Origin: Sulfobacillus harzensis
GTDB lineage: Bacteria; Bacillota; Sulfobacillia; Sulfobacillales; Sulfobacillaceae
Assembly (NCBI RefSeq): GCF_012933365.1
Contig: NZ_JABBVZ010000038.1
Location: 1-36,276 of the forward strand
DNA length: 36,276 bases
Direction: 5' to 3'
The position numbers were made by a program, and so were the translations under genes. Below the pieces are notes generated by a model, which made no database searches, was not told the origin of the DNA, and saw only the letters and a list, made by a program, of their open reading frames with translations. Of the stretch, positions 21,891 to 30,043 are shown piece by piece; within the stretch, counting starts at the first letter, position 1, and the number at the start of each line of letters is the position of its first letter.

Positions 21891-22736
21891 ATGAAAGAGC
21901 GCATGACCGCACAAAAATTAAAGACTGCTAAGGGCCAAACCCCTCTGGTCTGGATGACAGCATATGACTATAGTCAGGCGCTATTGCTGGAGGAAGCGGA
22001 GATCGATGTTATTTTAGTGGGCGATTCCGTGGGCACCACGGTCATGGGATACGACTCAACCATCCCGGTCACTTTAGACAACATGATTTACCACGCGAGC
22101 CTGGTCCGGCGCGGCGCACCCCGCACCATGATGGTTGTCGATCTGCCCTTTCTTACCTACACCGACGTCTCCACAGCGCTGAAAAGCGCCGGGCGCCTCA
22201 TCCAGGAAACCTTAGCGGATGCTGTCAAACTGGAAGGCGGACGTAAGATTATTGAACAAGTGGACGCGTTGGTGCGCCATGACATCCCGGTGGTAGGCCA
22301 TTTGGGACTGACTCCCCAGAGCATTCATACATTTGGGGGATACCGGGTGCAAGCGCGCACCGGAGAGGGCATCCGCGCTTTGGTGGACGATGCGCGGGCA
22401 CTGGATGATCATGGAATTTCAGCTCTAGTTCTTGAAGGCATTCCGGATCGGGTAGCCGCCTATGTCACCCAGCACGTGAGCGTTCCCACGATCGGCATCG
22501 GTGCCGGCAACCAGACCGACGGCCAGGTGCTGGTGTTTCATGACGGGTTGGGCTTAAGCTCCCGCTATCCAAAGTTCGCCAAGCCATTTGCTGACGTGCG
22601 CGGCACTGTCTTAGAGGGGCTTCGGCAGTATCGAGCCGAGGTGCAGTCGCGGTCTTTCCCGGACGACGCCCACAGCTATCATGTGCCTGACAAGGAGTGG
22701 AACGAGTTTTGGAGTCATGTGACCCAAGACCGCTAG
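21891..22736 (+). CDS. panB: Ketopantoate hydroxymethyltransferase
   Basis: The 281-residue TIM-barrel enzyme converts 2-oxoisovalerate and methylene-tetrahydrofolate to ketopantoate, the first step of pantothenate synthesis. Metal-binding acids lie in VGDSVGTTVMGYDSTIPV and MVVDLPFLTY. The catalytic Glu is in ALVLEGIPDRVA. GHLGLTPQSIHTFGGYRVQ and TIGIGAGNQTDGQVLV are conserved. Length equals the family norm. A second ATG four codons in (21903) is possible. It overlaps panE and is divergent from the acyl-CoA operon. No clear promoter stands out in the 158-base gap, though TTGCAG (near 21813) is a weak -35 candidate. Confidence 0.96.
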   Translation: MKERMTAQKLKTAKGQTPLVWMTAYDYSQALLLEEAEIDVILVGDSVGTTVMGYDSTIPVTLDNMIYHASLVRRGAPRTMMVVDLPFLTYTDVSTALKSAGRLIQETLADAVKLEGGRKIIEQVDALVRHDIPVVGHLGLTPQSIHTFGGYRVQARTGEGIRALVDDARALDDHGISALVLEGIPDRVAAYVTQHVSVPTIGIGAGNQTDGQVLVFHDGLGLSSRYPKFAKPFADVRGTVLEGLRQYRAEVQSRSFPDDAHSYHVPDKEWNEFWSHVTQDR

Positions 22737-23599
22737 TAGCCATTTTAGGTAGCGGCGCTCTGGCTCGATTCTGGGCCTGGGCGCTCAACGGTTGTCCGCT
22801 GTGGGTGGTTGGCCAAGCGGCTCCCCCCTATCATGTTCATTTTCAAGGACACACCGACAGCATTCGTCCACCCTTCTATCATTGGCAGCAGCCGATTGCC
22901 AAAGCCCCGGACGTGGTGGTGCTGGTCACGAAATGGCGCCAGCTTTCCCGGGCGCGAGACTGGATTCTGCAGTGGGCGCCTCAAAGCCTGGTCGTGAGCC
23001 TCATGAACGGTATGGGGCAAGAAGAGGCGCTGGCCCCCATTCCCCCCGATCATATGGCAATCGGGGTAACCACAGCCGCCGCCACACGTGAAGACGCGAC
23101 CGCCCAAGACCTGGCCATCTCGGTGCAGAGTCTGGGTCAGACGTTTCTTCCCGATCGCGGCGAGAGCAACCTGAGGGTCCTTCAGAAAGCTCGGCCGGAT
23201 CTGATTCAACTGGTGGATGCCGACGAAATTGCCTCACGACGTTGGCAGAAGCTCATCTTCAACAGCGTCATTAATCCCTTGTCGGCGCTGGCTGACTGCG
23301 CAAACGGCGAGCTGCCCCAGCATCCGCTGTGGGCGCTGTCTCGGCCACTCTTGGCCGAGAGTCGGCGCATCGCCGAGGCAGCCGGACAATGTCTACCCGC
23401 GGATGTGGAAAGCCGCCTCCAGCATTTGGTGCAAGAGACGGCTGGCAACGTATCCTCCATGCTGCAAGACGTTCGCCACGGGTATTCCACGGAGATTGGC
23501 GCCATCAACGGCTATCTTGTACATCGGGCCAACCAGTTGGGAATTCCTGCCCCGCTTAATGAGGCGCTTACCCGACTCATCGAAAAGCTGGCGCCCTAG
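22709..23599 (+). CDS. panE: 2-dehydropantoate 2-reductase
   Basis: The protein of about 296 residues reduces ketopantoate to pantoate with NADPH, the step after PanB. It has an N-terminal Rossmann motif (LVAILGSGALARFW, G-x-G-x-x-A), SLMNGMGQEE (the substrate-domain N-G motif) and QKLIFNSVINPLSALADCAN (catalytic Lys and Asn). The C-terminal helical domain includes SSMLQDVRHGYSTEIGAINGY (Ser, Asp and Glu of the family). Start choice is uncertain. TTG at 22709 has AAGGAG 11 bases upstream; GTG at 22697 sits on that sequence. Either overlaps panB, so translation is coupled. Its stop overlaps the convergent NDH-2 gene by four bases. Confidence 0.92.
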   Translation: MESCDPRPLVAILGSGALARFWAWALNGCPLWVVGQAAPPYHVHFQGHTDSIRPPFYHWQQPIAKAPDVVVLVTKWRQLSRARDWILQWAPQSLVVSLMNGMGQEEALAPIPPDHMAIGVTTAAATREDATAQDLAISVQSLGQTFLPDRGESNLRVLQKARPDLIQLVDADEIASRRWQKLIFNSVINPLSALADCANGELPQHPLWALSRPLLAESRRIAEAAGQCLPADVESRLQHLVQETAGNVSSMLQDVRHGYSTEIGAINGYLVHRANQLGIPAPLNEALTRLIEKLAP

Positions 23600-24699
23600 A
23601 ACGGCCAGCCGCGTCCGAAGGCCCGGGAGAGCTTCAACCGATATTGCTGGAATGAAAGACTTTTTAGCGTACGGGCCGACGTACCACGCACCGGAATTCC
23701 CCCTCGAATCACCCAGCCTACCCCGGCGCCGGTGTCCAAGGAAATGAGCATGCCCCGAAGCCGCGGTCTAAAAGGCGGCGGCAACGGTTCTCCGCGGATC
23801 GCCCGCGCCATCGCGTCGCCCACGTAATCGCCCGCCATTGCCGCCAATTGCGCCGTTTGGGGAACCTCGTCATCCCCCACATAGACCCGCCAGACATCCC
23901 CCGCAGCAAATACCCGGTCCGAGATTTGTCCCTCCGGACTAACCTTCGGATAGCCGTTGTGGTCCAAGGGCAAATCGGTGTCGCGAAGCCATTTGGGCGC
24001 CTGAATGCCACCCGCCCAAATGAGGACATGATAGTGCAAGGCGTCGCGTTCTAATTGAATCGTACCAGCCTCGACACGGGTGAGCTTTTGTCCCATCATC
24101 ACTTTCACGCCAGCGCGCTGAAGCCGCACGCGGGCATAATGGGCCAAGCCTTTTCCGAGAGCCGGCAACAAGCGCTTGGCGCCTTCCACCAGCCAGATAT
24201 CATGGTCTGGCGCCAGAATCCCGGCCACCTCAACCCCGGTGAGCCCTCCACCAACCACCACAATGCGCTGGCCTTCCTGTTCCCGAATCCGTTCCTTGAT
24301 GCGGTGCGCATCATGCGCGTTGCGGAGCGGCAGCGCATGCTCCTCCAAGCCCGGAATGGGCGGATATGCGGTGACCGATCCTGGGGATAGCAAAAGCCAG
24401 TCGTAGTGCTCTACCTGTCCCTGGGACAAGATGACTTGCTGCTGCGTCATTTTGATGCTGATGACCCGATCGCGAATATGCTTGACACCTGTCCCTTGAA
24501 GCAGGTCTTGATATTTCACCACGTGCTCTTCAATGGGATCATGCTTGCGCAAGGCTTCCGGCAATTCGGGAATCAGCTCATGACTATCTCCGGGATCTAT
24601 CAAAGTAATGTCGACATTGGGAATACGCCGCGCTTGCCCAATGAACGCGAGGCCCGCATACCCACCGCCCACTACAACAATTCGTTGCCGATCGGCCAC
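23596..24699 (-). CDS. Type II NADH dehydrogenase (NDH-2) family oxidoreductase
   Basis: The 367-residue FAD protein has two dinucleotide folds: IVVVGGGYAGLAFIGQA (FAD, residues 6-22) and IVVVGGGLTGVEVAGILA (NADH, about 146-163). The FAD-binding C-terminal motif RVFAAGDVWRV follows. These fit NDH-2 and related quinone reductases that pass electrons from NADH to quinone at the membrane face without pumping protons. A sulfide:quinone reductase is an alternative, but its paired redox cysteines are absent. It is shorter than typical NDH-2 (about 400 residues) and has a basic C-terminus (YRLKLSRAFGRGWPF) that may bind the membrane. A GGGAGG ribosome binding site supports the ATG. Confidence 0.88.
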   Translation of the reverse strand: MADRQRIVVVGGGYAGLAFIGQARRIPNVDITLIDPGDSHELIPELPEALRKHDPIEEHVVKYQDLLQGTGVKHIRDRVISIKMTQQQVILSQGQVEHYDWLLLSPGSVTAYPPIPGLEEHALPLRNAHDAHRIKERIREQEGQRIVVVGGGLTGVEVAGILAPDHDIWLVEGAKRLLPALGKGLAHYARVRLQRAGVKVMMGQKLTRVEAGTIQLERDALHYHVLIWAGGIQAPKWLRDTDLPLDHNGYPKVSPEGQISDRVFAAGDVWRVYVGDDEVPQTAQLAAMAGDYVGDAMARAIRGEPLPPPFRPRLRGMLISLDTGAGVGWVIRGGIPVRGTSARTLKSLSFQQYRLKLSRAFGRGWPF

Positions 24700-24764
24700 A
24701 TGCCTACCTCCCGCCGTAAATCCGCATTGTAGGGTTTTCTTACCCGTTGAGATTAAACACCTCT

Positions 24765-24793
24765 AGCATACCCAAGATTTGGATAAATGTCGA
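24765..24793 (-). promoter_or_regulatory. Promoter of the NDH-2 gene
   Basis: TCGACA (24788-24793), a 17-base spacer and TATGCT (24765-24770) on the minus strand. Nothing else was recognised in the 24800-24959 gap after the ogt stop. Confidence 0.6.
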
Positions 24794-24959
24794 AACCTGC
24801 TATGGTGCCTGGGTTGTAATCGGGCTGGCGTCTTGGTGTTTAGTGCGCGATGAAGAATTCATGTCGATCAAAATGCGGTGATGTCATTCGCGTCACAGGA
24901 GGTGGGTTGAAAAACGCAATTTCTTTCGCCGAGCGCTTAAGCAAGAGACGGGTGCATGC

Positions 24960-25478
24960 CTAAAAGTTGAAGCGTTCGTGCCCTCTTTTGGACAGCCCCC
25001 GAACCCCTTCCAGGGCTAGCAATTGCTCTTTCAGCATCAAGCCGCCTCGATAGCCGGTAAGCGTCTGGTCGGCTCCTACCACCCGATGACAGGGCAGCAC
25101 CACCGGCAGGGGATTTTTTCCAACCGCTGCCGCCACCGCCCGCACGGCCCGTGGTTGGCCCAAGGATTGGGCCAATGCCCCATAGGTGGTCACCGAACCA
25201 TAGGGAATCGCCGCAAGAGCCTGCCATACAGCGAGTTGAAACGGCGTGCCCTCCATATCCAGCGCAATATCCCAGATTGTAAGATCCCCAGCGAAATACG
25301 ACTGAAAGGCTTGGCGAAAGGGAGTCATCCGTTCCTCATCGTCCGGCAATGCGCGGTGCGGGTGAGCGCCATGAGCCCACTCGTGCGGCAACACCACGTG
25401 GACCAAGCCCTTCTCACTCGCTACCAATCCAAAGTTCCGTTCGTTCCAAGAAGCCGTCGTCTTCCACAAGCGTTTCAT
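24960..25478 (-). CDS. ogt: Methylated-DNA--protein-cysteine methyltransferase
   Basis: The 172-residue suicide enzyme removes methyl from O6-methylguanine in DNA. It has the conserved FQLAVWQALAAIPYGSVTTY (80-99), the arginine finger region (PRAVRAVAAAVGKNPLP), and the acceptor Cys130 in LPCHRVVG. The ATG at 25478 has GGGAGG seven bases upstream and overlaps the ada stop (ATGA), so the two are translationally coupled. This mirrors adaA-adaB of Bacillus subtilis, where the adaptive response is split between two proteins. Confidence 0.95.
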   Translation of the reverse strand: MKRLWKTTASWNERNFGLVASEKGLVHVVLPHEWAHGAHPHRALPDDEERMTPFRQAFQSYFAGDLTIWDIALDMEGTPFQLAVWQALAAIPYGSVTTYGALAQSLGQPRAVRAVAAAVGKNPLPVVLPCHRVVGADQTLTGYRGGLMLKEQLLALEGVRGLSKRGHERFNF

Positions 25479-26038
25479 TGGATGCCTCCCTTGCTCATGT
25501 TGCATCGGAACTGAGCCGGCGATTGCCCCACCAACTTATGAAATCGCCGAGTAAAGTAAGACGGGCGGGTCTGAAGCCTTTCGGCGACCGCCCGGATGGT
25601 CACGCTTGTATCGCCCAAGAGATCCGTCGCCCGTTCTTGCCACAAGGCATCATAGCGCGCATGCCAGGACATGTGCCACACCCGGTTCAAAGTTCGCGAC
25701 AACTGCCTGGGACTCACATGCAGGCGCCGAGCCGCCTCGTGCAATGGCAGCGCCGTGGGAAAAACCTCATAGAGGAGGCTCAGCGCCCTGGAGGCCAACA
25801 TGGCGTCGGGAGTTTGGCCCCAACGACTATCCGGCCGGCAGCGCTTGCACGGCCGAAATCCCGCGCGCCGCGCCGCATCCAAAGACCTAAAGACGTGGAT
25901 GTTCTCCCGTCTGGGAATTTTGGAATGACACGAGGGAAAGCACACAATCTTCGTGCTGGCGATGCCAATAAAATAAATCCCGTCGAAGCGCGAATCTCGG
26001 GCTAGAATCGCCGCGTATAAGGCGTCCGTCACTTCCAT
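25475..26038 (-). CDS. adaA: AdaA-like methylphosphotriester sensor and AraC-type activator
   Basis: The 187-residue protein has an N-terminal Ada zinc domain with Cys33, Cys37, Cys64 and Cys67 (C-F-P-S-C and C-K-R-C). Cys33 matches the E. coli Ada Cys38 that accepts methyl from phosphotriesters. An AraC-type double helix-turn-helix follows (about 88-180: LPLHEAARRLHVSPRQLSRT and VTIRAVAERLQTRPSYFTRR). It lacks the C-terminal methylguanine transferase, which is the separate next gene. After methylation it should activate its own operon. GGGGGAGG precedes the ATG. Confidence 0.93.
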   Translation of the reverse strand: MEVTDALYAAILARDSRFDGIYFIGIASTKIVCFPSCHSKIPRRENIHVFRSLDAARRAGFRPCKRCRPDSRWGQTPDAMLASRALSLLYEVFPTALPLHEAARRLHVSPRQLSRTLNRVWHMSWHARYDALWQERATDLLGDTSVTIRAVAERLQTRPSYFTRRFHKLVGQSPAQFRCNMSKGGIQ

Positions 26039-26127
26039 GTCATCCCTCCCCCTTCAGTATTGCGAAGGGTCAGGGCAGACGCAACCGATCGCCCATATGA
26101 CGGCCGCCTTTTGAAACATCCGCCTAT

Positions 26128-26970
26128 TTAAGGCTCGTAGCTCACAAACGCCAAGCTGCGGCTGTCCGGCGACCACGAGTTCACATTGATGGTGCCCTGC
26201 CCTCCAAAGAGTTCAACCAACGTGCGCGCTGCCCCGCCGGAGGCCTCCATCAGGCGTATGGCGACAGACTTCCCGGGAGGGTGATCGGACGCTTCCACCT
26301 CATCCTGACGATAGCTTAGGAACGCGACCCAATGGCCATCTGGGGACACGTGAGGAAACCAATTATGGAACAAGGCATCGGCGGTCATCGGCATCAGATG
26401 GGAACCATCAGCTGTCATCCGCCAAATTTGCATCGTTCCCCCCATGGCTGAGTTAAACCAAATGTGCCGGCCATCTGGACTATATTCGGGACCATCATCC
26501 AACTCGGGGGTACGGGTTAATTGCCTCTCCTCTTCGCGGCCATCCGCGTCAATGCTATAGATATCAAATTGACCATGGCGCTTGGCACAATAGACCAGCC
26601 GTGCGCCGTCTGGCGACCACCCATGCAGGTAGCTGGGGCCGTTAGGCGTCACCAATTGCGGCACACCGCCGAAGAGCGGCATCCGATAAATACGCGAGAG
26701 ATTATCGTCAGCCGTGCGATGGCTGAAAGCCACCTCGCGCCCATCCGGCGAGAGCACATGATCATTGTTGAGCCGATCAAGCGACCCGGTATCGATAGGT
26801 GTCTCCTTGCCGCGCTCCAAATCCCAAGCATAAAGTCGTCCCGCCCGGTTAAAAATCAACCGGGTACCATCCGGCGTCCAGTTAGGCGCCTCCACCACCC
26901 CGTCAAACCGTTGAACTGCGCGGCATTCCCCACGGTCGATATCGACCACTTGTAATAAACTTTTCCGCAT
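26128..26970 (-). CDS. TolB-like beta-propeller (PD40 repeats), cytoplasmic
   Basis: The 280-residue protein has about six repeats of the form 'W/S-P-D-G-x-x-(I/V/L)-x-(F/Y)', for example NWTPDGTRLIFN, VLSPDGREVAFS, GWSPDGARLVYC, EYSPDGRHIWFN, HVSPDGHWVAFL and SWSPDSRSLAFV. These are PD40/TolB-type propeller blades. No signal peptide is present, so it is not a periplasmic TolB. Related stand-alone proteins are often called oligogalacturonide lyase-like or DPP-like propellers; no catalytic residues are identified. AAGGAGG precedes the ATG. It begins 12 bases after the MFS gene stop and is surely in the same operon. Confidence 0.85.
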   Translation of the reverse strand: MRKSLLQVVDIDRGECRAVQRFDGVVEAPNWTPDGTRLIFNRAGRLYAWDLERGKETPIDTGSLDRLNNDHVLSPDGREVAFSHRTADDNLSRIYRMPLFGGVPQLVTPNGPSYLHGWSPDGARLVYCAKRHGQFDIYSIDADGREEERQLTRTPELDDGPEYSPDGRHIWFNSAMGGTMQIWRMTADGSHLMPMTADALFHNWFPHVSPDGHWVAFLSYRQDEVEASDHPPGKSVAIRLMEASGGAARTLVELFGGQGTINVNSWSPDSRSLAFVSYEP

Positions 26971-26982
26971 AAAATCGCCTCC

Positions 26983-28119
26983 TTAGTCTGCCGCGACGGG
27001 ACCTGGATTGCGCCGATACAATCCAGTGGCCGCCAAGAGCCCCGCGGTGACCAACCCGACGGCTGTCCAGGGTATAAATTGAGATCCAAAGAGACTGTCG
27101 ACTCCGCCCATGAGAGCCCCGCCGCCAAAGGTCGCCAGTCCGGTGGCACCGTTAATGATGCCCATGGCCCCCCCGTGCTCATGGCCTGGCAGTGATTCCG
27201 CCACCGCCCGCTGAATCCCGATGTTCAGAAATGGATAGAGGGGCAAAGAAAACGCCACAATCACCACCATTTGGGAGGAAGCCAGCGACATGGTCAAATA
27301 CATAACCACATAGCCGACCAATACCCCGAGCAACAATGTTTTTCCCCCGATGCGGTCTGTCCAACGGCCAATCGACCCCGCCAATGCCCAACCCAGTCCC
27401 GTGCTAATCGAGGAGCTCCAGCCCACCCAGGCCGGGGTCACATGCACAGCGTGTAGATAAAGGCTGAAGTTGATGAAAAAGCCCTCGTTGCCCGCGTAGG
27501 CAAGAAAGAAGGGCACCACCAACAGCACAGTCATCCAATGAGAGCGCTGTATCGGCCCCGTTTGGTCGCTGGAAAAACGCAGGGCGACCGGCGCCGCCTT
27601 GATCGCTAGTATTGCTTCAGTGGCCATGAAAGCCGCCAGCACCAGCATCATGGTGGGAAAGGCGCGATGGGAGACTGACACCAGCCAGCCTCCCAATAGG
27701 CCACCCGTCATCCAGCCGCTAGACTGCCACTTCATTCGCGCCGCCAAGCGCCGCCCCATGTCTCCACCCTCATGGGTCAGATAGGTCAGCGTGACGGGGG
27801 CCAAGGCGGACGAAACCAAGGTGGCTGCTGTCACCCCGACGATATAGAAAATTGCGCCCGGATCAAAAAACACCCACAGTCCTAACGCCACATAGCCGAG
27901 AAGTCCGATGGAAGCTACCCGGCGTACACCACCGGCGCGGACCCGATGGCCCCAGAAGGTGGATCCGAAAAAAGTGGCCAGAGAGGGGCCTGCTGCCGCC
28001 AGACTAGCGACGAAATCATCCGCATGCCAGGCGACATGAAGATAGAGAGGCCCGTAACCTAGCATCACCAATAAGAAAAAGGCCTCAACGGCCGACGCAG
28101 TTAATAATGTTCGTGGCAG
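26983..28119 (-). CDS. MFS transporter, probable CTG start
   Basis: The protein of about 378 residues has 11-12 predicted membrane helices in two halves. A loop (about residues 180-195, RFSSDQTGPIQRS) separates them, and GRWTDRIGGKTLL is the typical second-half MFS loop-2 motif. It belongs to the sugar/multidrug MFS group; the substrate cannot be read. For the start, GGAGG (28128-28132) is followed eight bases later by in-frame CTG, giving MPRTLLTASAVEAFF. The only in-frame ATG (28179) and the TTG at 28134 are badly placed for that site. Divergent from the ABC gene. Confidence 0.82.
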   Translation of the reverse strand: MPRTLLTASAVEAFFLLVMLGYGPLYLHVAWHADDFVASLAAAGPSLATFFGSTFWGHRVRAGGVRRVASIGLLGYVALGLWVFFDPGAIFYIVGVTAATLVSSALAPVTLTYLTHEGGDMGRRLAARMKWQSSGWMTGGLLGGWLVSVSHRAFPTMMLVLAAFMATEAILAIKAAPVALRFSSDQTGPIQRSHWMTVLLVVPFFLAYAGNEGFFINFSLYLHAVHVTPAWVGWSSSISTGLGWALAGSIGRWTDRIGGKTLLLGVLVGYVVMYLTMSLASSQMVVIVAFSLPLYPFLNIGIQRAVAESLPGHEHGGAMGIINGATGLATFGGGALMGGVDSLFGSQFIPWTAVGLVTAGLLAATGLYRRNPGPVAAD

Positions 28120-28217
28120 CGCACTAACCTCCAAGCAACTTGCATTCCCATTGTACCGCGAGCAGGGATATTCGCCCATTCCCCCGAAGATTCAAAAAGA
28201 GAAAGCGAGGGGTCCGG

Positions 28218-29015
28218 ATGGCAGTGCTAGAAATGGAAAATGTCTCCCTAATACGTTCGGGAGGACCAATATTAGAGCATATTGATTGGCGCATTAACCC
28301 AGGGGAATCATGGGTGGTTATGGGAGCCAACGGATCTGGCAAAACCTCGCTGATGACCCTGATTCTTGGCTATCAATGGCCTACCGAGGGCACAATCACA
28401 GTCTTAGGCGCCCGCTATGGCCGAGTCGATCTTCGCGAGCATCGAAAGCGCATTGCCTGGGTGAGCCATCATCTTACTGAATGGATGACCCGCGATCACG
28501 GCCATCAAACGGTCCGGGATTTGGTGGCAGCCGGCCCTGAGGCCATCATCGGCGCCTCACCCAACCATCGTCCCGACCCATTTGCGTTGCATGAGGCGCT
28601 GTCCCACTTTAAGATTCTGGAACGGGCCCAAACCCGTTTTGGCATCTTGTCCCAAGGAGAAAAGACACGCGTTCTCTTGGCTCGTGCCCACCTGGCGGCC
28701 GTGGACCTGATTGTCATGGATGAGCCTTGCTCCGGTCTTGACATCCGTGGCCGCGAAGAGCTGTTGGCGCTCATCCGCGATCACTTGTCTCAAATTCCCA
28801 CGACACCCATCATCTATGTCACCCATCATGTCGAGGAGATTATGCCGGAATTTACCCATGTTCTGCTCTTGAAATCGGGTCGGGTGCTCGCCCGCGGCCC
28901 AAAGCGAGAGGTTTTGACGGCGCAAAATCTGTCCGTGGCGCTGGGTGTCCCGGTCACTGTGGAGATAGTCCACGGGCGGCCGTGGGCTCGAGTCTCGTGG
29001 GGGGCTTCATCATGA
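28218..29015 (+). CDS. Stand-alone ABC ATPase, YlmA type
   Basis: The 265-residue ATPase has Walker A GANGSGKTSL (about 38-47), signature LSQGEK, Walker B LIVMDEPCSGLD and the H-loop VTHH. The L-S-Q-G-E-K signature and overall layout match YlmA of Bacillus subtilis and ModF-like ATPases. No permease gene is adjacent. It may power an unlinked transporter or act as a soluble regulator. The ATG at 28218 has GAGGGG upstream; an earlier in-frame ATG would add a basic tail and is less likely. It overlaps the dehydrogenase gene by four bases (ATGA). Confidence 0.88.
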   Translation: MAVLEMENVSLIRSGGPILEHIDWRINPGESWVVMGANGSGKTSLMTLILGYQWPTEGTITVLGARYGRVDLREHRKRIAWVSHHLTEWMTRDHGHQTVRDLVAAGPEAIIGASPNHRPDPFALHEALSHFKILERAQTRFGILSQGEKTRVLLARAHLAAVDLIVMDEPCSGLDIRGREELLALIRDHLSQIPTTPIIYVTHHVEEIMPEFTHVLLLKSGRVLARGPKREVLTAQNLSVALGVPVTVEIVHGRPWARVSWGASS

Positions 29016-29962
29016 GTCGCATCATTGTGACCCGCCGCATCCATGCCGACGCCTTGGAAAAGCTACGCGCGCTGGGTGAGTTGATCTTGTGGGAAACGGA
29101 TACCCCCATTGATCCGAATACACTCGCGTCATGGCTCCAAGACGCGGACGCCTGCCTCAGCATGCTGACCGACCGCATTGGAGCTCAGGAGTTTGCCTCC
29201 GCGCCTCGACTCAAAGTGGTCAGCAATATGGCGGTGGGATATGACAACATCGACCTGGACGCGGCCACCCGTCAGGGCGTTGTGATCACCAACACACCCG
29301 ATGTATTGACCGAAGCCACGGCGGAACTCACCTGGGCTTTGATGCTGGCGCTGATGCGACAGCTCATCCCGGCCCGCGAAGCCCTCTTAGCCGGTCAGTG
29401 GCGCCATTGGAAACCCGATGGATTCCTCGGCACAGAACTCTACGGAAAAACGCTGGGCATCGTCGGATGGGGACGCATTGGGCAGGCGGTAGCGCGCCGC
29501 GCTCCAGCCTTTGGCATGCGGGTGGTGGCTCTGAACCGGCAAACGACCCGAACAACGGAAAGTCCAGGACTTCCCCTCGAGGAATTTTTAGCCGTGGCCG
29601 ACGCGGTCAGCATCCATGTGCCGCTGACCCCCGAGACCCGAGGGTTGGTGAACGAGCAGTGGTTTTCCCTGATGAAACCCGGGGCCTTTGTAATCAACAC
29701 CGCCCGCGGGCCCATTATCGATGAAGCGGCGCTGCTGGCGGCGTTGAATCAGGGGCGCATCGGCGGGGCAGCCTTGGATGTGTTTCATTCGGAGCCGGCC
29801 GACGGCTCCCACCCCTTGGCCTCGCACCCCAAAGTCTTGGCGACGCCCCATATTGGGTCGGCCACCCATGAAACCCGTCGGGCCATGGCGCTTCGGGCGG
29901 TCGCCAACATCGCCGCCGTACTTCAAGGCGCCACCCCACCCGATTGGGTCAACCGTCCCTAA
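29012..29962 (+). CDS. D-2-hydroxyacid dehydrogenase (glyoxylate/hydroxypyruvate reductase type)
   Basis: The 316-residue NAD(P)H enzyme reduces 2-oxoacids to D-2-hydroxyacids. Features are SNMAVGYDNIDLDAATRQGV, the Rossmann motif GIVGWGRIGQAVARRA, the catalytic Arg in INTARGPIIDEAAL, a Glu in the following ALDVFHSEPA region, and the catalytic His in TPHIGSATHETR. The G-R-I-G-Q and P-H-I-G-S-A patterns match glyoxylate reductase GyaR/GRHPR best, though 2-ketogluconate or phosphoglycerate dehydrogenase are possible. It is translationally coupled to the ABC gene. No ACT domain is present, which argues against SerA. Confidence 0.88.
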   Translation: MSRIIVTRRIHADALEKLRALGELILWETDTPIDPNTLASWLQDADACLSMLTDRIGAQEFASAPRLKVVSNMAVGYDNIDLDAATRQGVVITNTPDVLTEATAELTWALMLALMRQLIPAREALLAGQWRHWKPDGFLGTELYGKTLGIVGWGRIGQAVARRAPAFGMRVVALNRQTTRTTESPGLPLEEFLAVADAVSIHVPLTPETRGLVNEQWFSLMKPGAFVINTARGPIIDEAALLAALNQGRIGGAALDVFHSEPADGSHPLASHPKVLATPHIGSATHETRRAMALRAVANIAAVLQGATPPDWVNRP

Positions 29963-30043
29963 CGGCTGGCGACTTTTTTCGCTAGCAAAAGAGGAAATAT
30001 CGACACGGCCTCGAACCCCATGGAAATGAAAAGAGGGGCAGAC

